Source: Turritopsis dohrnii (Eukaryota > Cnidaria > Hydrozoa > Anthoathecata > Oceaniidae). Taken from it: a stretch of DNA of 64,000 nt. Where the stretch lies: contig BQMF02000366.1 of NCBI GenBank assembly GCA_027922465.2, positions 1 through 64,000 of the forward strand, given 5' to 3'. This document shows, in pieces, positions 41,651 to 53,162 of the stretch (its first letter is position 1; every line of letters starts with the position of its first letter). The position numbers and the translations under genes are program-made. The notes beneath the pieces are model-generated. The model worked only from the letters and a program-made list of their open reading frames with translations. It searched no databases and was not told the DNA's origin.

Positions 41651-42647
41651 AGGTCGTTGAGAAGATGACCTTTCGCTTTATGCGAGAAGGGCGGACACCA
41701 GATTAGATCTAATTTTGCCCTCCCTCCGCAATCCCTTTACTTATATTTCACTGTTTATCATTGTAGGCCGTGGTGCGTTTAGTCGTGGAAGAGGCAGAGG
41801 CTATTAAGATGTATATATGGGTTTGTTTTAAAGAAAAATATAAAGTTTTCTGTTACATTTCATGTGCTTTTAATGTTTGATGTATCTCATGAGATATTTA
41901 GAAGATCTGGGCAAATATCATCACTTGGTTGTTTCGAAGATGACACTTGAACTTTATGCGAGAAGGGCGGACACCAGGATTAGATCGTTGGCTTCGATTT
42001 TCTTCATAAAATTTCTCCACTCACAATAATGATCTCTTGCGTCTTGCCAGAACTGTTATCTTTAAAAACTCAGAAAGACCTGGTTTTTATTTGCTGATGA
42101 AAAAACTTTGTATTACTCCTCACAGATTCTGAAACTCTACGAAACTACTATGTAAACAAATTGTGGTAAATAAAAATATCAGATACACAAATAGTATTGT
42201 TTCCAGTCCAACTCGGAATTAAACCTGAAAACATCTTTAACAAGTGTCAAAGAATTGCGGACTAGTGGGGGAAAAGATGAAAATATTTTGATAGTCAACA
42301 GAGGTGTACCTAGAGCTCAGTCACAATTTTTGAAGGAAAGTTTATTCATTTAAAGTAGAACAGAGAAACGTGTGAGTACCATGACTGTCATTTAAGACTG
42401 AAAAAAAAATACCATAACGTTACACTCCTCCACTTTTTTTACTGACCCTGAATACGCTTATGGTCAAGTAAAAGTTGAAAAACGTTTTTTCTGATACTAT
42501 AAACTAAAAGATGTGTTCTTTGTAGTGAATAGGAACCAGGTGATGTTTTGAATGTTTTGACACAAAAAGTCACGAGAATAAAAACGCAAGTTGCTGTTGG
42601 TATACACGATAGGTATTTGAAATTACAACGATAACAAAGACTAAGAA
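41651..42647. other. DIRS 3' flank and TRIM upstream region
   Basis: A 33-base direct repeat (TTTATGCGAGAAGGGCGGAC...) occurs at 41677-41709 and 41953-41986. Between the copies, after an acceptor-like TTGTAG, a short frame reads GRGAFSRGRGRGY and stop (41766-41807). The rest (42000-42640) is non-coding and should include the TRIM promoter; no element is marked with confidence. Confidence 0.45.
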
Positions 42648-44718
42648 ATGGCAGAAGCTGTAGATAAAGAAGAATTGAAGAAAACATTGAAATGTCGTAT
42701 TTGCTTCGACACTTTATGTGATCCCAAGGTTTTGCCTTGTTCTCATTTATTCTGTAAAAGATGCATCGAAGAATCCCTGCATTTTCAAGACAATGGAGGC
42801 GCAGTTGTGAGTTGTCCTTATGGCTGCGAAGAAAAGTTTGAATTGGACGCTGATAAGACTGCAGATTGCTTAATCAGCAATATTCCTATCACTGCTTTAC
42901 TGGATGTTTCGTTAGATTCTGAAACAAGGTGATTAACTAACCTCGCTTCCAAGATTTCACAAGAACGAGGTTGATACGTCCTGTTTACTTTTGGTTGAAG
43001 TAAAATCTTTCCACTCGTAACAACCTCGTTTCCATGTCGTCTTGCCTGTTAGATCGCGGCGACGACTTCTGAAAATATCTGCACTTGTCTTCCGCAGATT
43101 AACTTGCTGGCAGTTCTTTCTAAGGAAATCTCATGGACAAGCGAGGCACAAATTTGAATTCTCCATAACTGTTCATTGCGCTATTTTTTAATGTCAAAAC
43201 AACTTCTGTGAAAATTAAGTTTACGAAACAGATAATTATGTCAATCTTAACAACTTACCTGAGGCCTGTATTGAAAGATAACCGAGATTTATCGGGTACA
43301 GTATATGGAAGCACAAGGAAGGCTGGGTACGAGATTGAAAGGAAATTAGTGATTCCTCGAATCAGAAGATTCATTCATTTCGGTATAATCACAAAAAAGA
43401 AGCAAGATTTCATTTATGAAGGGAGCCGATTTAAAAACCATTTAAAAGCCAAAAGTGTGTTTTCTACAAATGACCTGTGAACAAAACAGTATTATCGGAG
43501 ACAACTTTGTCGAAAATACGCCAAAATTCATAATTTTCCCCAACTTATGTGTACGTTTTGTATTATGTTACTATGACGGCGTGAGAAACCTGCTCTGTTC
43601 GAAGCACGTTTCAACGCGTATAGTTTGTATGCAGTTCAGAGTAGTCTCGGTCTGGGAGCAAAATCGACTTTCTGTTCGAGACAGTTTTCGTTATTCCGCG
43701 TTTCATCATTTTGTTATTTGTATGAAATAAGAGAAAATAGACGTTTCCCGAATTCGAGCGGCTAAGTTACCCTTACTAAGCTAATCACAAGGCTTAGGTT
43801 TGCCGTATAAGTGTATTTGTTGTTCTCGTATACCGTTCGTTTTTCTATGTTACCATGGTCACGTATTATCTGTTACTGTAATTATATCCTCGTTAGTCTT
43901 GTGTTGTCATTAGTTACCTTTGTTCATGTATATAAAAGATTAATAAAAAAAATGTAAGTAAACTTGTATGAATAAAACTGTATCATAGCTTGATAATGCC
44001 TAGCAGTGGCTAGAGCGAAATATCGCTAGTAATATAAAATCAAAATGAGAAATCTTCTCGTATTTATATTTTGCATTAAAGCCAATGTTGTATTAGTAAT
44101 TGAAAGCGATGCGAAATTTTCTGTGACGTAGTTTGTTTTAAGAAATCATAAGAATTTCCAATTTTTTCTTTAACTTTCACTTTCGTTCTTCTTAGAAAAC
44201 AATCCTGCGAAGACAAAAATTGTCAAAATAGAGTTGTGTATTATTGCAACAAGTGTCAAAAGAAATTATGTGAACATTGCAAAGACAAACATGACTGTGA
44301 AGACAAGACGTTTGTTCGCATAATGTTTGATTGGAAATCAAAAGAGTTCTATCCAGTATGTGAAGAACACGAGACGATGGCATTCCATGTCTGTCATAGC
44401 TGCAAAGATAAGTTTGTCTGTATCTACTGCATCAACAGGAAGCATTCTAAACACAGGCGGGAGACAATTAAGGAATCTGCTCGGAAGATTCGTGAAGCGT
44501 TCGCCTCTAAGCTTCAAGAAGCTCGTGAAAAAGAAGAACAAAGATATCTGGAGGCCGAAGAGAAATTGAAGAACTTTAGGGTGGATCTAGAAAAGGAGCT
44601 TCAAATACGAAAAATGATCAAATTTAGACAGATGATCGACAGATTAAATAAAGAAGAAGAGGATATCATACGCGAGTTTGATAATCAGGTGTTTGATAAA
44701 TTTGGTGAGAGACTTTGA
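42648..44718 (+). CDS. TRIM-like protein: RING, two B-boxes, coiled coil (two exons)
   Basis: Exon 1 is 42648-42928 and exon 2 is 44196-44718, joined across a 1267-bp GT-AG intron (AACAAG|GTGATT and TTCTTCTTAG|AAAACA), giving 267 residues. RING: C16, C19, C31, H33, C36, C39, C56 and C60 (last pair spaced C-x3-C). B-box 1 follows from about 99 (CEDKNC to CKDKHDC), then B-box 2 (CEEHETMAFHVC to CINRKHSKH). A charged coiled coil runs from about 175 to the end. The protein lacks any C-terminal NHL, SPRY or filamin domain. The RING predicts E3 ubiquitin ligase activity and the coiled coil dimerisation. Such C-terminally short TRIMs are numerous in cnidarians. Substrate unknown. Confidence 0.85.
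42929..44195 (+). other. Intron of the TRIM gene
   Basis: It starts GTGATT and ends in a pyrimidine-rich tract and TTAG. Open frames of about 90 codons inside (43208-43480 and 43455-43730) show no domain and are probably chance. The middle is AT-rich; no clear mobile element is recognised. Confidence 0.6.
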
Positions 44719-45271
44719 TTGCGGTATGAAACACAGTCGATATTCGCTTCATGTATTTAATATCGAAAAAACCACTTGGAGAGTTCAATGAAAAGCCTTG
44801 AAAGGTTAACTTTTTTTAAACGATTAACAGTGGTTAACAATGTTTGATGTTTCATACAACATACGACATATCACATACGACAAACGTCATTGATGGTTTT
44901 CTATAATGTATGCGTGAAATGACCTTCATCTTTTGCCGAACTGTGAAAATTCATCTTTTGGTTAAAAGGCGTATGACAAGTATTAACAATTTTTCGTGAA
45001 CTTGAACAGAAATGCAGAGGAATGCATTCTGTAAATTATGTGGAAGAGTTTATGTTAATCTTATATGGAGATGCTATTTCACGTCTCAACCAAAGCGAAA
45101 GTTTGGAGAGAGAGTTTGGAATACGAGGAGTATATAAGCCGATTTGAGAGTCTTGGTGAATGTGATTTTTTTGCTTATCAAAATAATTGAGAAGATATAA
45201 CAACAAACGATATGAATAATGCTAAATGTTTTCTTCATCATGTACTTTTGCAGTTAACGCTATCTTTACTG
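44719..45271. other. Intergenic, no feature seen
   Basis: AT-rich, non-coding sequence between the converging TRIM and secreted-peptide genes. It probably contains their 3' untranslated regions. Confidence 0.4.
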
Positions 45272-45553
45272 TTATTTTTCGCAGCCACTGGGATTGCAAA
45301 TCTTCACGTTGTAGTAGAAAACTTTGCCAGAAAGTTCGATTTTCTGCAATGAATTGCTGCATACACATCTGACTGGTGACTGATGTCTTATGATCCCTCT
45401 AAAGGGATTTTCTATTTTACTAACCGGGCCGAAAATATCTTTCAGTTCATCCAGCATTTCGTCTTCACCATCGACCCCCGGCATGTCTTCTGAAAACCGA
45501 TAGCATAGATTCAGCCCAAACGACATTATAACAATAAAGATTAAATATTTCAT
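45272..45553 (-). CDS. Small secreted cysteine-containing protein, 93 aa
   Basis: ATG at 45551-45553 to TAA, single exon. Residues 1-17 (MKYLIFIVIMSFGLNLC) form a good signal peptide. The next part is acidic (EDMPGVDGEDEMLDELKDIF), and the C-terminal third is basic and carries four cysteines (C63, C65, C86, C91) that could form two disulfides. I know no family for it. It may be a secreted peptide precursor or a small extracellular protein. No dibasic processing sites dominate, so a classic neuropeptide precursor is unlikely. The short length and lack of homology recognition limit confidence. Confidence 0.5.
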   Translation of the reverse strand: MKYLIFIVIMSFGLNLCYRFSEDMPGVDGEDEMLDELKDIFGPVSKIENPFRGIIRHQSPVRCVCSNSLQKIELSGKVFYYNVKICNPSGCEK

Positions 45554-46556
45554 GGCGATTCGATCTTACTCGCGCAAAACTCAAGTATTTTTCGTGATTT
45601 TGCTATTCTCAAATTTGTCAAGCTTTGACATGCGAAATAAAACCTTTAATCGTCTTTACCACAATCTCTGCAGTCTTTTGTACACATAAACTTTCGTCGA
45701 TTCGATTATTTTTTACGTGTAGCAATGAAGCAAATGTTTCGTAAATCAAACACATATATACGTTCAATCATTCTTTCGTATGATCTTTCTTTGAAATTGG
45801 ACACCATTTTCCGTTGTTCTTGTCGTTTCTATGATTATCCATGATGTTTATTTACATTATCAATTCTAATTGAAGCAAAAGGCTTACGACAAAAAAACAA
45901 TTACAACGCTTGGACACAATTAACACGTCCCCCCTCCCTCCTCACAACCACAATCCCCTCCCCGCCTCCGTCAACCTGCGTCAAATTTGAAAGAGACCCC
46001 CAAACTTCGTCAATTAACAAAGTGTGTGGAGCCTAAACACTTCGGAGCCAGCCTCAATACACATTTCTCGAATATCAGCTTAGACGACAATGTTGACTAA
46101 GCATAAATACTGGCTAAATAAACAACAGTAACCTTTAAGTCTTTGCTTAACGATTTTCATGTTTTCGCCTTTAGTAGAGATACCTTAAGGGGATTTTTTT
46201 GCCTGGATTAACTTTTCCGAGTCAGGCAAATGTATACATTTTTGCAGTCCTCTGTTGAGTGTCCATTCATTAAGTTTCAGAACGTTGTCAAGTTATCAAA
46301 TTGATTGTCTCTGAAACATTTTTCAACATGTTGCCCTGACTTTTGAAGGCGTTTCACGTTGAACAAGGAAAGAAAGAAAAAAAACTGTCATAAAATTTTG
46401 CGTGGATTTTTTTTTTTGCGAATATGGCCAAAAATCGCAAAAGTTGCAAGAATTAATCCACGCAAAACGTCAAGACATGAATGATTCGCAAAAACAAGGT
46501 AATTAATTAATCTTTCAAAAAAAAAAAACTAGATTCATATACTTTTTCATTGCATT
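45554..46556. other. Intergenic with a 13-bp inverted repeat
   Basis: A C-rich run lies at about 45930-45970. TTTTGCGTGGATT (46396-46408) is the exact reverse complement of AATCCACGCAAAA (46455-46467), a 72-base hairpin element. No gene is seen. Confidence 0.5.
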
Positions 46557-48666
46557 TGTTACACCGTCAAATGTAGTAACTCCGACAAATGTAGTAACTC
46601 CGACAAATGTAGTAAACTTTCAACGCTAAATGTAGTAACTCCGTCATATGTAGTAAAATTCAACGACAAATGTAGTAACGCTATATGTAGTAAAGGTCAA
46701 CGACAAATGTAGTAACTCCGACAAATGTAGTAAGCCTCCGCTATATGTAGTAAACCTTTACAGCCGCAGTTGTAGTTGTGGCTGAGGCTTAAAACTTGGC
46801 AGGTGAGATATTGTTAAAATTCTTAGGCCATATTTGGTACTGATGACGTCATTATGACGTCACAGGTACTTTCTAGAAAAGCAATTTCCTACTACAGTTG
46901 AAGCTCAAAACTTGGCACAGGGCATTGTTACATTACAAGAATTAAAATGCTTGGACCAAATTTGGTACTGGTGACGTCATTATGACGTCACAAGGATTTT
47001 CTAAAAAAGCAACTTCCCACCATATTTGAAGCTCAAAACTTGGCACAAAGGATTGTAACATTACAAAAATTAAAATGCTTGGACCAAATTTGGTACTGAT
47101 GACGTCATTATGACGTCACAAGACTTTTTAGGAAAGCTACTTCCACATGTAATTGGAGCTTAGAATTTAGCACAGAGAATTATCACATTGCAAGAATTAA
47201 AGTGCTTGGACTAAATTTGGTGCTTATGACGTCACTATGACGTCACAGTAATTTTCTAGAAAAGTTACTTCCACATGTAATTGGAGCTTAAAACTTGGCA
47301 CGGGGATATGTTGCATTGCAAGAATTAAAATGCTTGGCACAAATTTGGTACTGGTGACGTCATTATGACTTTTTAGCAAAACAACTTTCCATCATAGTTG
47401 AAGCTAAAAAACTACGATGGCCCCGAAGGCTCATTGTCACAGGCGCATAAAAACATATTTTTATGGGCGCAACTTTTTAAAAAAAAAATTTTCACATATA
47501 TATTTTTGTTACGCGCGCAATTTTTTTTCTCCTGCATTTTTTCTTGCGCACGCATTTTTATTATGTTAATCCCCATAAAAAAGAAGCACTCTCGCTGATG
47601 ATCTGGTGTCGATTTTAGGCAATTTCGAGACTTGTTTGCACCACGCAAGCAGTTGGCGTCAGTGTGAACCAGTATGAAAAATCCCAATTAATCTGCACAA
47701 GGTCCATCCCATTTGCATTTTAATATAGCATTGCAATTTGAGAAGAGAGGAAAAAATATTGAAACAGCAGGCAACAGCGACGTACCTTTGCTGACACGTT
47801 TATCTCTATATCTGTTTATCTCTAACCCAACAGCCAGCATATAGAAGGTTTCTTGCTGTTCATTCTCTGTATTCCATATGTCGTCCATCCTTTTCTCTCC
47901 TTTCTTTCGCTATATAAGTCAGTATAAGTCAAAACGGGAACTTTAGTGAGTTCGGTTGAGTGAGTGAAGTTCCCTCCTCTGTGGATAGATTTGTGTAGTT
48001 CGATGTAGCTGGTCCGAATAATTTGTTCTTGGAATGTAACAATACCTCGTGCCAATTTTTATACTTCAACTGTGGTGAAAAGTTGCGTTTTTAGAAAATC
48101 ATTGTGACGTCATAATGACGTCACCAGTACCAAATTTGGTCCAAGCATTTTAATTTTTGTAATGTAACAATCCTTTGTGCCAAGTTTTGAGCTTCAAATA
48201 TGGTGGGAAGTTGCTTTTTTAGAAAATCCTTGTGACGTCATAATGACGTCACCAGTACCAAATTTGGTCCAAGCATTTTAATTCTTGTAATATAACAATC
48301 CCCTGTGCCAAGTTTTGAGCTTCAACTGTAGTAGAAAATTGCTTTTCTAGAAAGTACCTGTGACGTCATAATGACGTCATCAGTACCAAATATGGCCTAA
48401 GAATTTTAACAATATCTCACCTGCCAAGGTTTAAGCCTCAGCCACAACTACAACTGCGGCTGTAAAGGTTTACTACATATAGCGGAGGCTTACTACATTT
48501 GTCGGAGTTACTACATTTGTCGTTGACCTTTACTACATATAGCGTTACTACATTTGTCGTTGAATTTTACTACATATGACGGAGTTACTACATTTAGCGT
48601 TGAAAGTTTACTACATTTGTCGGAGTTACTACACATGTCGGAGTTACTACATTTGACGGTGTAACA
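46557..48666. mobile_element. 2.1-kb foldback element with CRE-pair repeats, 5-bp TSD GCATT
   Basis: Ends TGTTACACCG and CGGTGTAACA are flanked by a perfect direct repeat GCATT (46552-46556 and 48667-48671). Each arm starts with about 200 bases of interspersed ATGTAGTAA units (spacers CTCCGACAA, CGCTAT). It continues with units of about 125 bases, each containing TGACGTCA-TTA-TGACGTCA and a GGTACTG/AATTTGG block: five on the left (last one degraded), three on the right, inverted. The core (about 47400-48060) is unique, with no recognisable gene. The structure marks it as a non-autonomous foldback DNA element of unknown superfamily. Confidence 0.85.
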
Positions 48667-49786
48667 GCATTCGAATGGAATTTTATCAAATCATTCAAAA
48701 ATGCGAAATTTACGTCCGGAATTTTTGAAAGTTTTGGGAAAAGTTCAAGATAATGAGAGAAAATCAGCCAGGGGAGCGGAAATATTGTTCAAGATATCGA
48801 AAAGTATGAGATATCGGGTGCCGAATGTATTTTACCAATTCATCTTGGCCGTCTAGCGCCTCATTCAGAGCATCTATAGTTATGCCTCCATTCTCAATCA
48901 GATGTGCGCATTTTTGTTGGATTATTTTTTCTTCTTGGGCATTGAAAAGACGCTTTCTCACACTTGGTTTTCCAGCTAAAAAATCAATGAAACAAATAAT
49001 TAAAAATCAAACCAATTCAGTTTTCGTGAATTATTTAAAAAAGACTATCATTACAGTTTTTGGAATCACTCCACAACTTAAGTACATACGTAACTCTTCT
49101 TGGGCGAGTATCTAATCATCAATCTGACTTTATCAACAAGTTGCTTCAACGATTGTGCATCTCGTCTACGTTCCAGACAGATCGTTCCATTCTGTAATTC
49201 ACATGCAAAAAATGCATATAGTTTCCTCTCTTCCTCTGGACACCATTTGTACTTCGGAGAGGAATTAAATTGGTGTTTTCTTCCTTTGTTGGGGTATTTG
49301 GAATCTCATAATACTCCCTAACAATCTTAGCACCAACACCAGCTGTATGTTGTCTTTCACGGATATGATGCTTAATTTCAGCCGTTTTTAGGCTGTGTTC
49401 CATGGTGTCGGCAACTTCCCGGTGATGGCCAAGACCAGCATCACGAGTTCCAGTGGTGGTACTTTTCCGAATGATATTAAGGGAGAGGTTTTCGAAATAT
49501 CTCTTCCTTCAAATACCCCAGCTTTCAGAAAAAGTGCATAGATTCGCTTACTCATATCACCAGAAGTTAGGTTAGAAGCATTGCTTCTTTGTTTGTAGAC
49601 AGCTTAAATTACAAAATATCATTTAAATCCACTCCAATGTCAATTTTGTTTGTGAACAAAAAGTCTCAGAAATCCATTAATGAAAATAAATACTTTTTGA
49701 TGAAATTGGAAGCGTAGCCATTTCCCGTCAGATAACCAATATAACCAGTTCGTATAAACTGGCAGTTGAAGAAGTCTTTCAAGTTA
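48667..49786 (-). pseudogene. Remnant of an unidentified gene or transposon protein, minus strand
   Basis: On the minus strand, 49403-49270 reads EHSLKTAEIKHHIRERQ and VREYYEIPNT. A one-base shift near 49260 leads to SPKYKWCPEEERKLYAFF and LQNGTICLERRRD (to about 49090), where a GTATGT donor-like site occurs. After an acceptor-like TTTTTTAG, 48975-48764 reads VRKRLFNAQEEKIIQQKCAH and ALDGQDELVKYI. The KWxxEE-L-FF block resembles a helical DNA-binding region in uncharacterised cnidarian proteins, some transposon-linked. The frameshift suggests a pseudogene. Identity is uncertain; only about 48764-49440 is covered, and the rest of the interval shows nothing. Confidence 0.4.
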
Positions 49787-50329
49787 TCTGTTTTTAAAAT
49801 GGCCAGCGTCTCTTAATGTCACTGACAACATTTTAGAGAGATGTATGCTTTCGATTACTACCATCTGCGCTTTTTAAGAACACAAGGAAAAAATGAGATG
49901 ACTTTGCACTGATGCTGGTAATGGGTTGTTGAGTCTACTGCTTTTCTTTAATTCCAAGCCGAAAAATAAAAACTTACAACGTTTAGAATATAACTACAAT
50001 TTGCACTTGCAGGAGTTCTTTTGCATCCTACAGCCTCAGCAAATGCGTTTAAGTTAATGACCCATATTTATAGTTAAAGCTATAGTCTCTGGCAGTAAAA
50101 TCAAGTCAGGTTCAGTCAATCTCTTATCAATTGCCAATATTTTTAAATAACAAAAAAATGTAAAACCATATTTCATTCCTTTTTTTAAAAAATTTTTTTA
50201 CAAAAGGGAGATATGCAATTATAAATTCCAAGTTGCTGCATCACATTTGAATTGAGTTTCATCTTAAAGAGTCAAATCTTTTGACTTCGATTCGTTGATT
50301 GATAATTCGAAGACGATTTAGCTGCTATG

Positions 50330-51320
50330 ATTTGACTTGAAATATGGCGATCTGGAGCCCCGCAGGCACAAAACACATGAACGAATCAGATAGAAGTTAT
50401 TCGTAATCTGAGCCAATTTATAGTCACGCATAGCTTACATCGCGTTTTTCGGAAATTTGCTCGGCAAGTCGTTTGAATAGGACGCCACATTCTTTGCTCA
50501 TGCCTCCGAAACAAGTGAACACCAACGGGGTGAACGAGGCTTGATCGACTGATGTGACTCGTTGGCTCTGTGTGCAGCAGATAGGGTGGTGTTCTGGTAA
50601 GATATGGCAGTAGGATTGGAGACCTTACGTCAATGAAAGCCATCTGACTTTTAACTGAAACTCCTCTTGCAGCTACATCCACACGAGGTTCTTCAGATTT
50701 GATTGCACTTACGGGAAATTTTTCTCCCGTTAAAGGTGTCAAAGTTGATTCTAAGTGGATGTCGTGGTAACACTCAGATAATAATTCGGCAGTGAAATTT
50801 TGAATTTCGTTATGTCGGATTGCGATAAATCCGCCTTTTGGACATGAAGGTGCGTGATCAATAGTAAATGGTTTATCACATACACAACGCGATCATTTTC
50901 TTTTATTGTTTCTGCAATCAACCAGCTTGATGCTCCATTTTCTAGCGTAGCTTCGAGTGTTTTCAATTTGATTGGACAGATGATTTGTGCCTTCACTTCT
51001 TCGAGTTGCGACTTTTGTCTGTCGACTTTCTCTCTTTTCAATTCATTTGCGATGGTGTTTTGTCGCTGCTCAGTATCTGCATTATATGTGCTGTCATGTG
51101 CACAAACTTTGTTGACCATCGCCTCAGTAATTTTTCTTGAGTTGGAATACTCGATCTTACATCTTTCCGATGATATGGCAATTCCTAATCCACCAAGCTT
51201 TGTTGGAAGAGAAAACAACTTTCTAAGGGCCACCTGTTTAATCAATAAAGCTGTATAGTAAAACGAATAAAAGGGGCTTCTTGAAATGATACAAAAGACA
51301 AAACTTCTGTGGAACATCAA
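50330..51320 (-). pseudogene. Reverse-transcriptase-like remnant, copy B
   Basis: The minus-strand frame LFSLPTKLGGLGIAISSERC runs to NGASSWLIAETIKEND without a break (51230-50870), longer than in copy A. Frameshifted pieces follow: LTGEKFPVSAIKSEEPRVD and, to about 50390, RRHEQRMWRPI. It lacks the GNKHLGVIIG part that copy A has upstream. Same family as 14709-16010, and likewise dead. Confidence 0.6.
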
Positions 51321-51623
51321 CTTTGCCTTTCTGTTAATACTGCACGTTGTTTTTATTACGAGATTCTTGCTCCAAATTATGATATATCTAAAGGATTTAT
51401 CCCAAGCATATAAGGCTTGGGTTAAAAAGAAAGTAAAAGTTTACAAACTTAGAGGTAACATCATAGAATATTGCAGATTGGGATAAATGGCATGTTACTT
51501 GAACGTTATTTGAAGGAAAAACGGTATTAATATGCTAGAGATAAAACTGTCACTAAATGTTAACTTTACCTTTCTGCAGGTGGTGAATGTATTGACATGG
51601 AAATTAGATTTTTGTTCCACCGT

Positions 51624-52265
51624 ATCAGGGAAAAACATGTCGGTAAAAAATTTAGTTGGGGAAAATTTTAGTCGGGGAAAATGTTAGTCACCTAAGGAAA
51701 TTTTAGTCACTTTTCCCCAACCAATTTTTGAAATTAGTCACTTTTCCCTGACTAATTATAAGAAGAAATATAAGAAGAAAATAATCAAGATACAGTGGAA
51801 TCTCTATAAAGCGGACACCATTGGGACTTGAAATAAGTGTCCGCTTTATAGAGATTCAATATGAAAATTAATATTTAGCAAAAATAAATCGAGAATGGGT
51901 CTCTAAAATGGTTTGTAAAGTTAACAAGTTTCATAGAGAAAGAAGAACATGTTTAATGCAATGAAAATCGTTTTTATTCTAAAGATTAAAAGTAAAATGC
52001 TGCTATACTTGAAACCAAAACAATCATTGGGCTGACTACGGACTCTAGATTCCTGTGAATTTCAAGTTTCTTGGGCCTACCAAATAATTGGCAATAATTG
52101 TCCGCTTTATAGAGACTTTCTCATAAGAGTTTAACTGTAAATCCATCCATTCCTAGATAAAGAGGTGTCCGCTTTATAGAGATTCCACTGTATTGCAATA
52201 ACATCTGTGTTTTTGGTCAGGTGCTGAAAAGTCGCGGAAAAACTTGGTCGGGGAAAATTTTAGTC
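51624..52265. mobile_element. Insertion with GTCGGGGAAAA / TTAGTCAC repeats, present only in copy B
   Basis: GGGGAAAATTTTAGTC-like units occur several times at 51655-51700 and again at 52247-52268, with TTTTCCCC complements between. Copy A has unrelated sequence here (16640-16926). A pogo-type MITE is inserted in the middle, so this is a nested pair. Confidence 0.55.
51793..52190. mobile_element. pogo/Tigger-type MITE, 398 bp, TA target duplication
   Basis: Perfect terminal inverted repeats of about 26 bases begin CAGTGGAATCTCTATAAAGC and end in the reverse complement, flanked by TA on both sides (51791-51792 and 52191-52192). CAGT termini, GAATCTCTATAAAGCGGACA-type sequence and TA duplication are typical of pogo/Tigger elements. 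The TIR motif also recurs inside (51835-51862 and 52098-52114). No coding capacity. Confidence 0.88.
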
Positions 52266-52950
52266 ACCAAAAGCCGTTCAATCATTCTTTCACAGTCAAT
52301 GACAAAAATTAAAGTTGTTTTGGTTACCATATTATTTTATTCGGTTTCATGAGTTAACAATACGTAATTAGCCACATATTTTACGTTATTAACAGTGCTA
52401 AGAATGGGCAAACTAATTGGGTGGTTTGAAATTTAAAATTCTACTGTGTGAAGAAAAATCAAAGAACTGATTTTGTATTAGAAGATTCGAAAATCTTTGA
52501 ACAGAAACTTTATCTAAATGCACATACACATTGCGAGACGACATCGAAAATGATGTTCTTACGTTGAAGTACAAAATAAAAATTATCATACTGCATTGCA
52601 AAATGTTTCGACAGTGTCCGTAGTGTCATTTCAAAAAATGCAAACTTTCTCTATTTTTAAACTATTTTCAGTGTCGGTGACCGTTAAAGGCGGAAAGTGT
52701 AAGTCTTCCTAAGGTCTTTGCTTTTCTTCTAGGCATTTTCTGCGGAAAAAGTGAAATGCTTAAACAAATTTATCTTGAGTTCTCGGCGAATTGGACAGAT
52801 CTGCAAATGTAGCAGGTTATACTGAGCCACGTTCATTCAGCATCGAAAATTAAGTTTGCGCATGCGTTGCCTAAACGGGAATTTTTAACGAAATACATAA
52901 GGGCGGCTTGGAGGGGTGTTTTTTGTTAATTTGTTTACTTACAAAAACAG

Positions 52951-53162
52951 GCGCAAAGGAGAAGGAAATAGGAACGAACATCGTTTTAAATTTATTGATT
53001 TATGAAGTTCGTGATACCTTTGATGACACTGTTCAAGTTCCATATCAGAAGTATTACTGTAATGTGGGTTGTCACGAGGTGAAAAAGGCATGTACTTGCA
53101 TGCACTTAGGGAAATGGAATTTAAAGAAAACTAGCATTGCAAATTCGTTGAAACTTGGTTAA
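52951..53162 (+). other. Possible terminal exon of an unknown duplicated gene, copy B
   Basis: After an acceptor-like TTACAAAAACAG, the frame reads KEKEIGTNIVLNLLIYEVRD, VQVPYQKYYCNVGCHEVKKA and CTCMHLGKWNLKKT, ending at 53160-53162. It has five cysteines, more than copy A. It shares frame and most residues with 17590-17747. No other exons are recognised and no family is known to me. Confidence 0.3.

Noticed and set aside
45925..45975. G-quadruplex on the minus strand
   Set aside because: G-runs exist, but the middle loop is about 18 bases, too long for a canonical quadruplex.
46561..46760. CRISPR array (regular ATGTAGTAA repeats)
   Set aside because: Repeats are short, irregular and part of an inverted foldback arm in an animal genome; no spacers of constant length.
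47822..48055. 77-codon open frame in the foldback core
   Set aside because: No domain or signal, and its start lies at the arm border; not supported as a gene.
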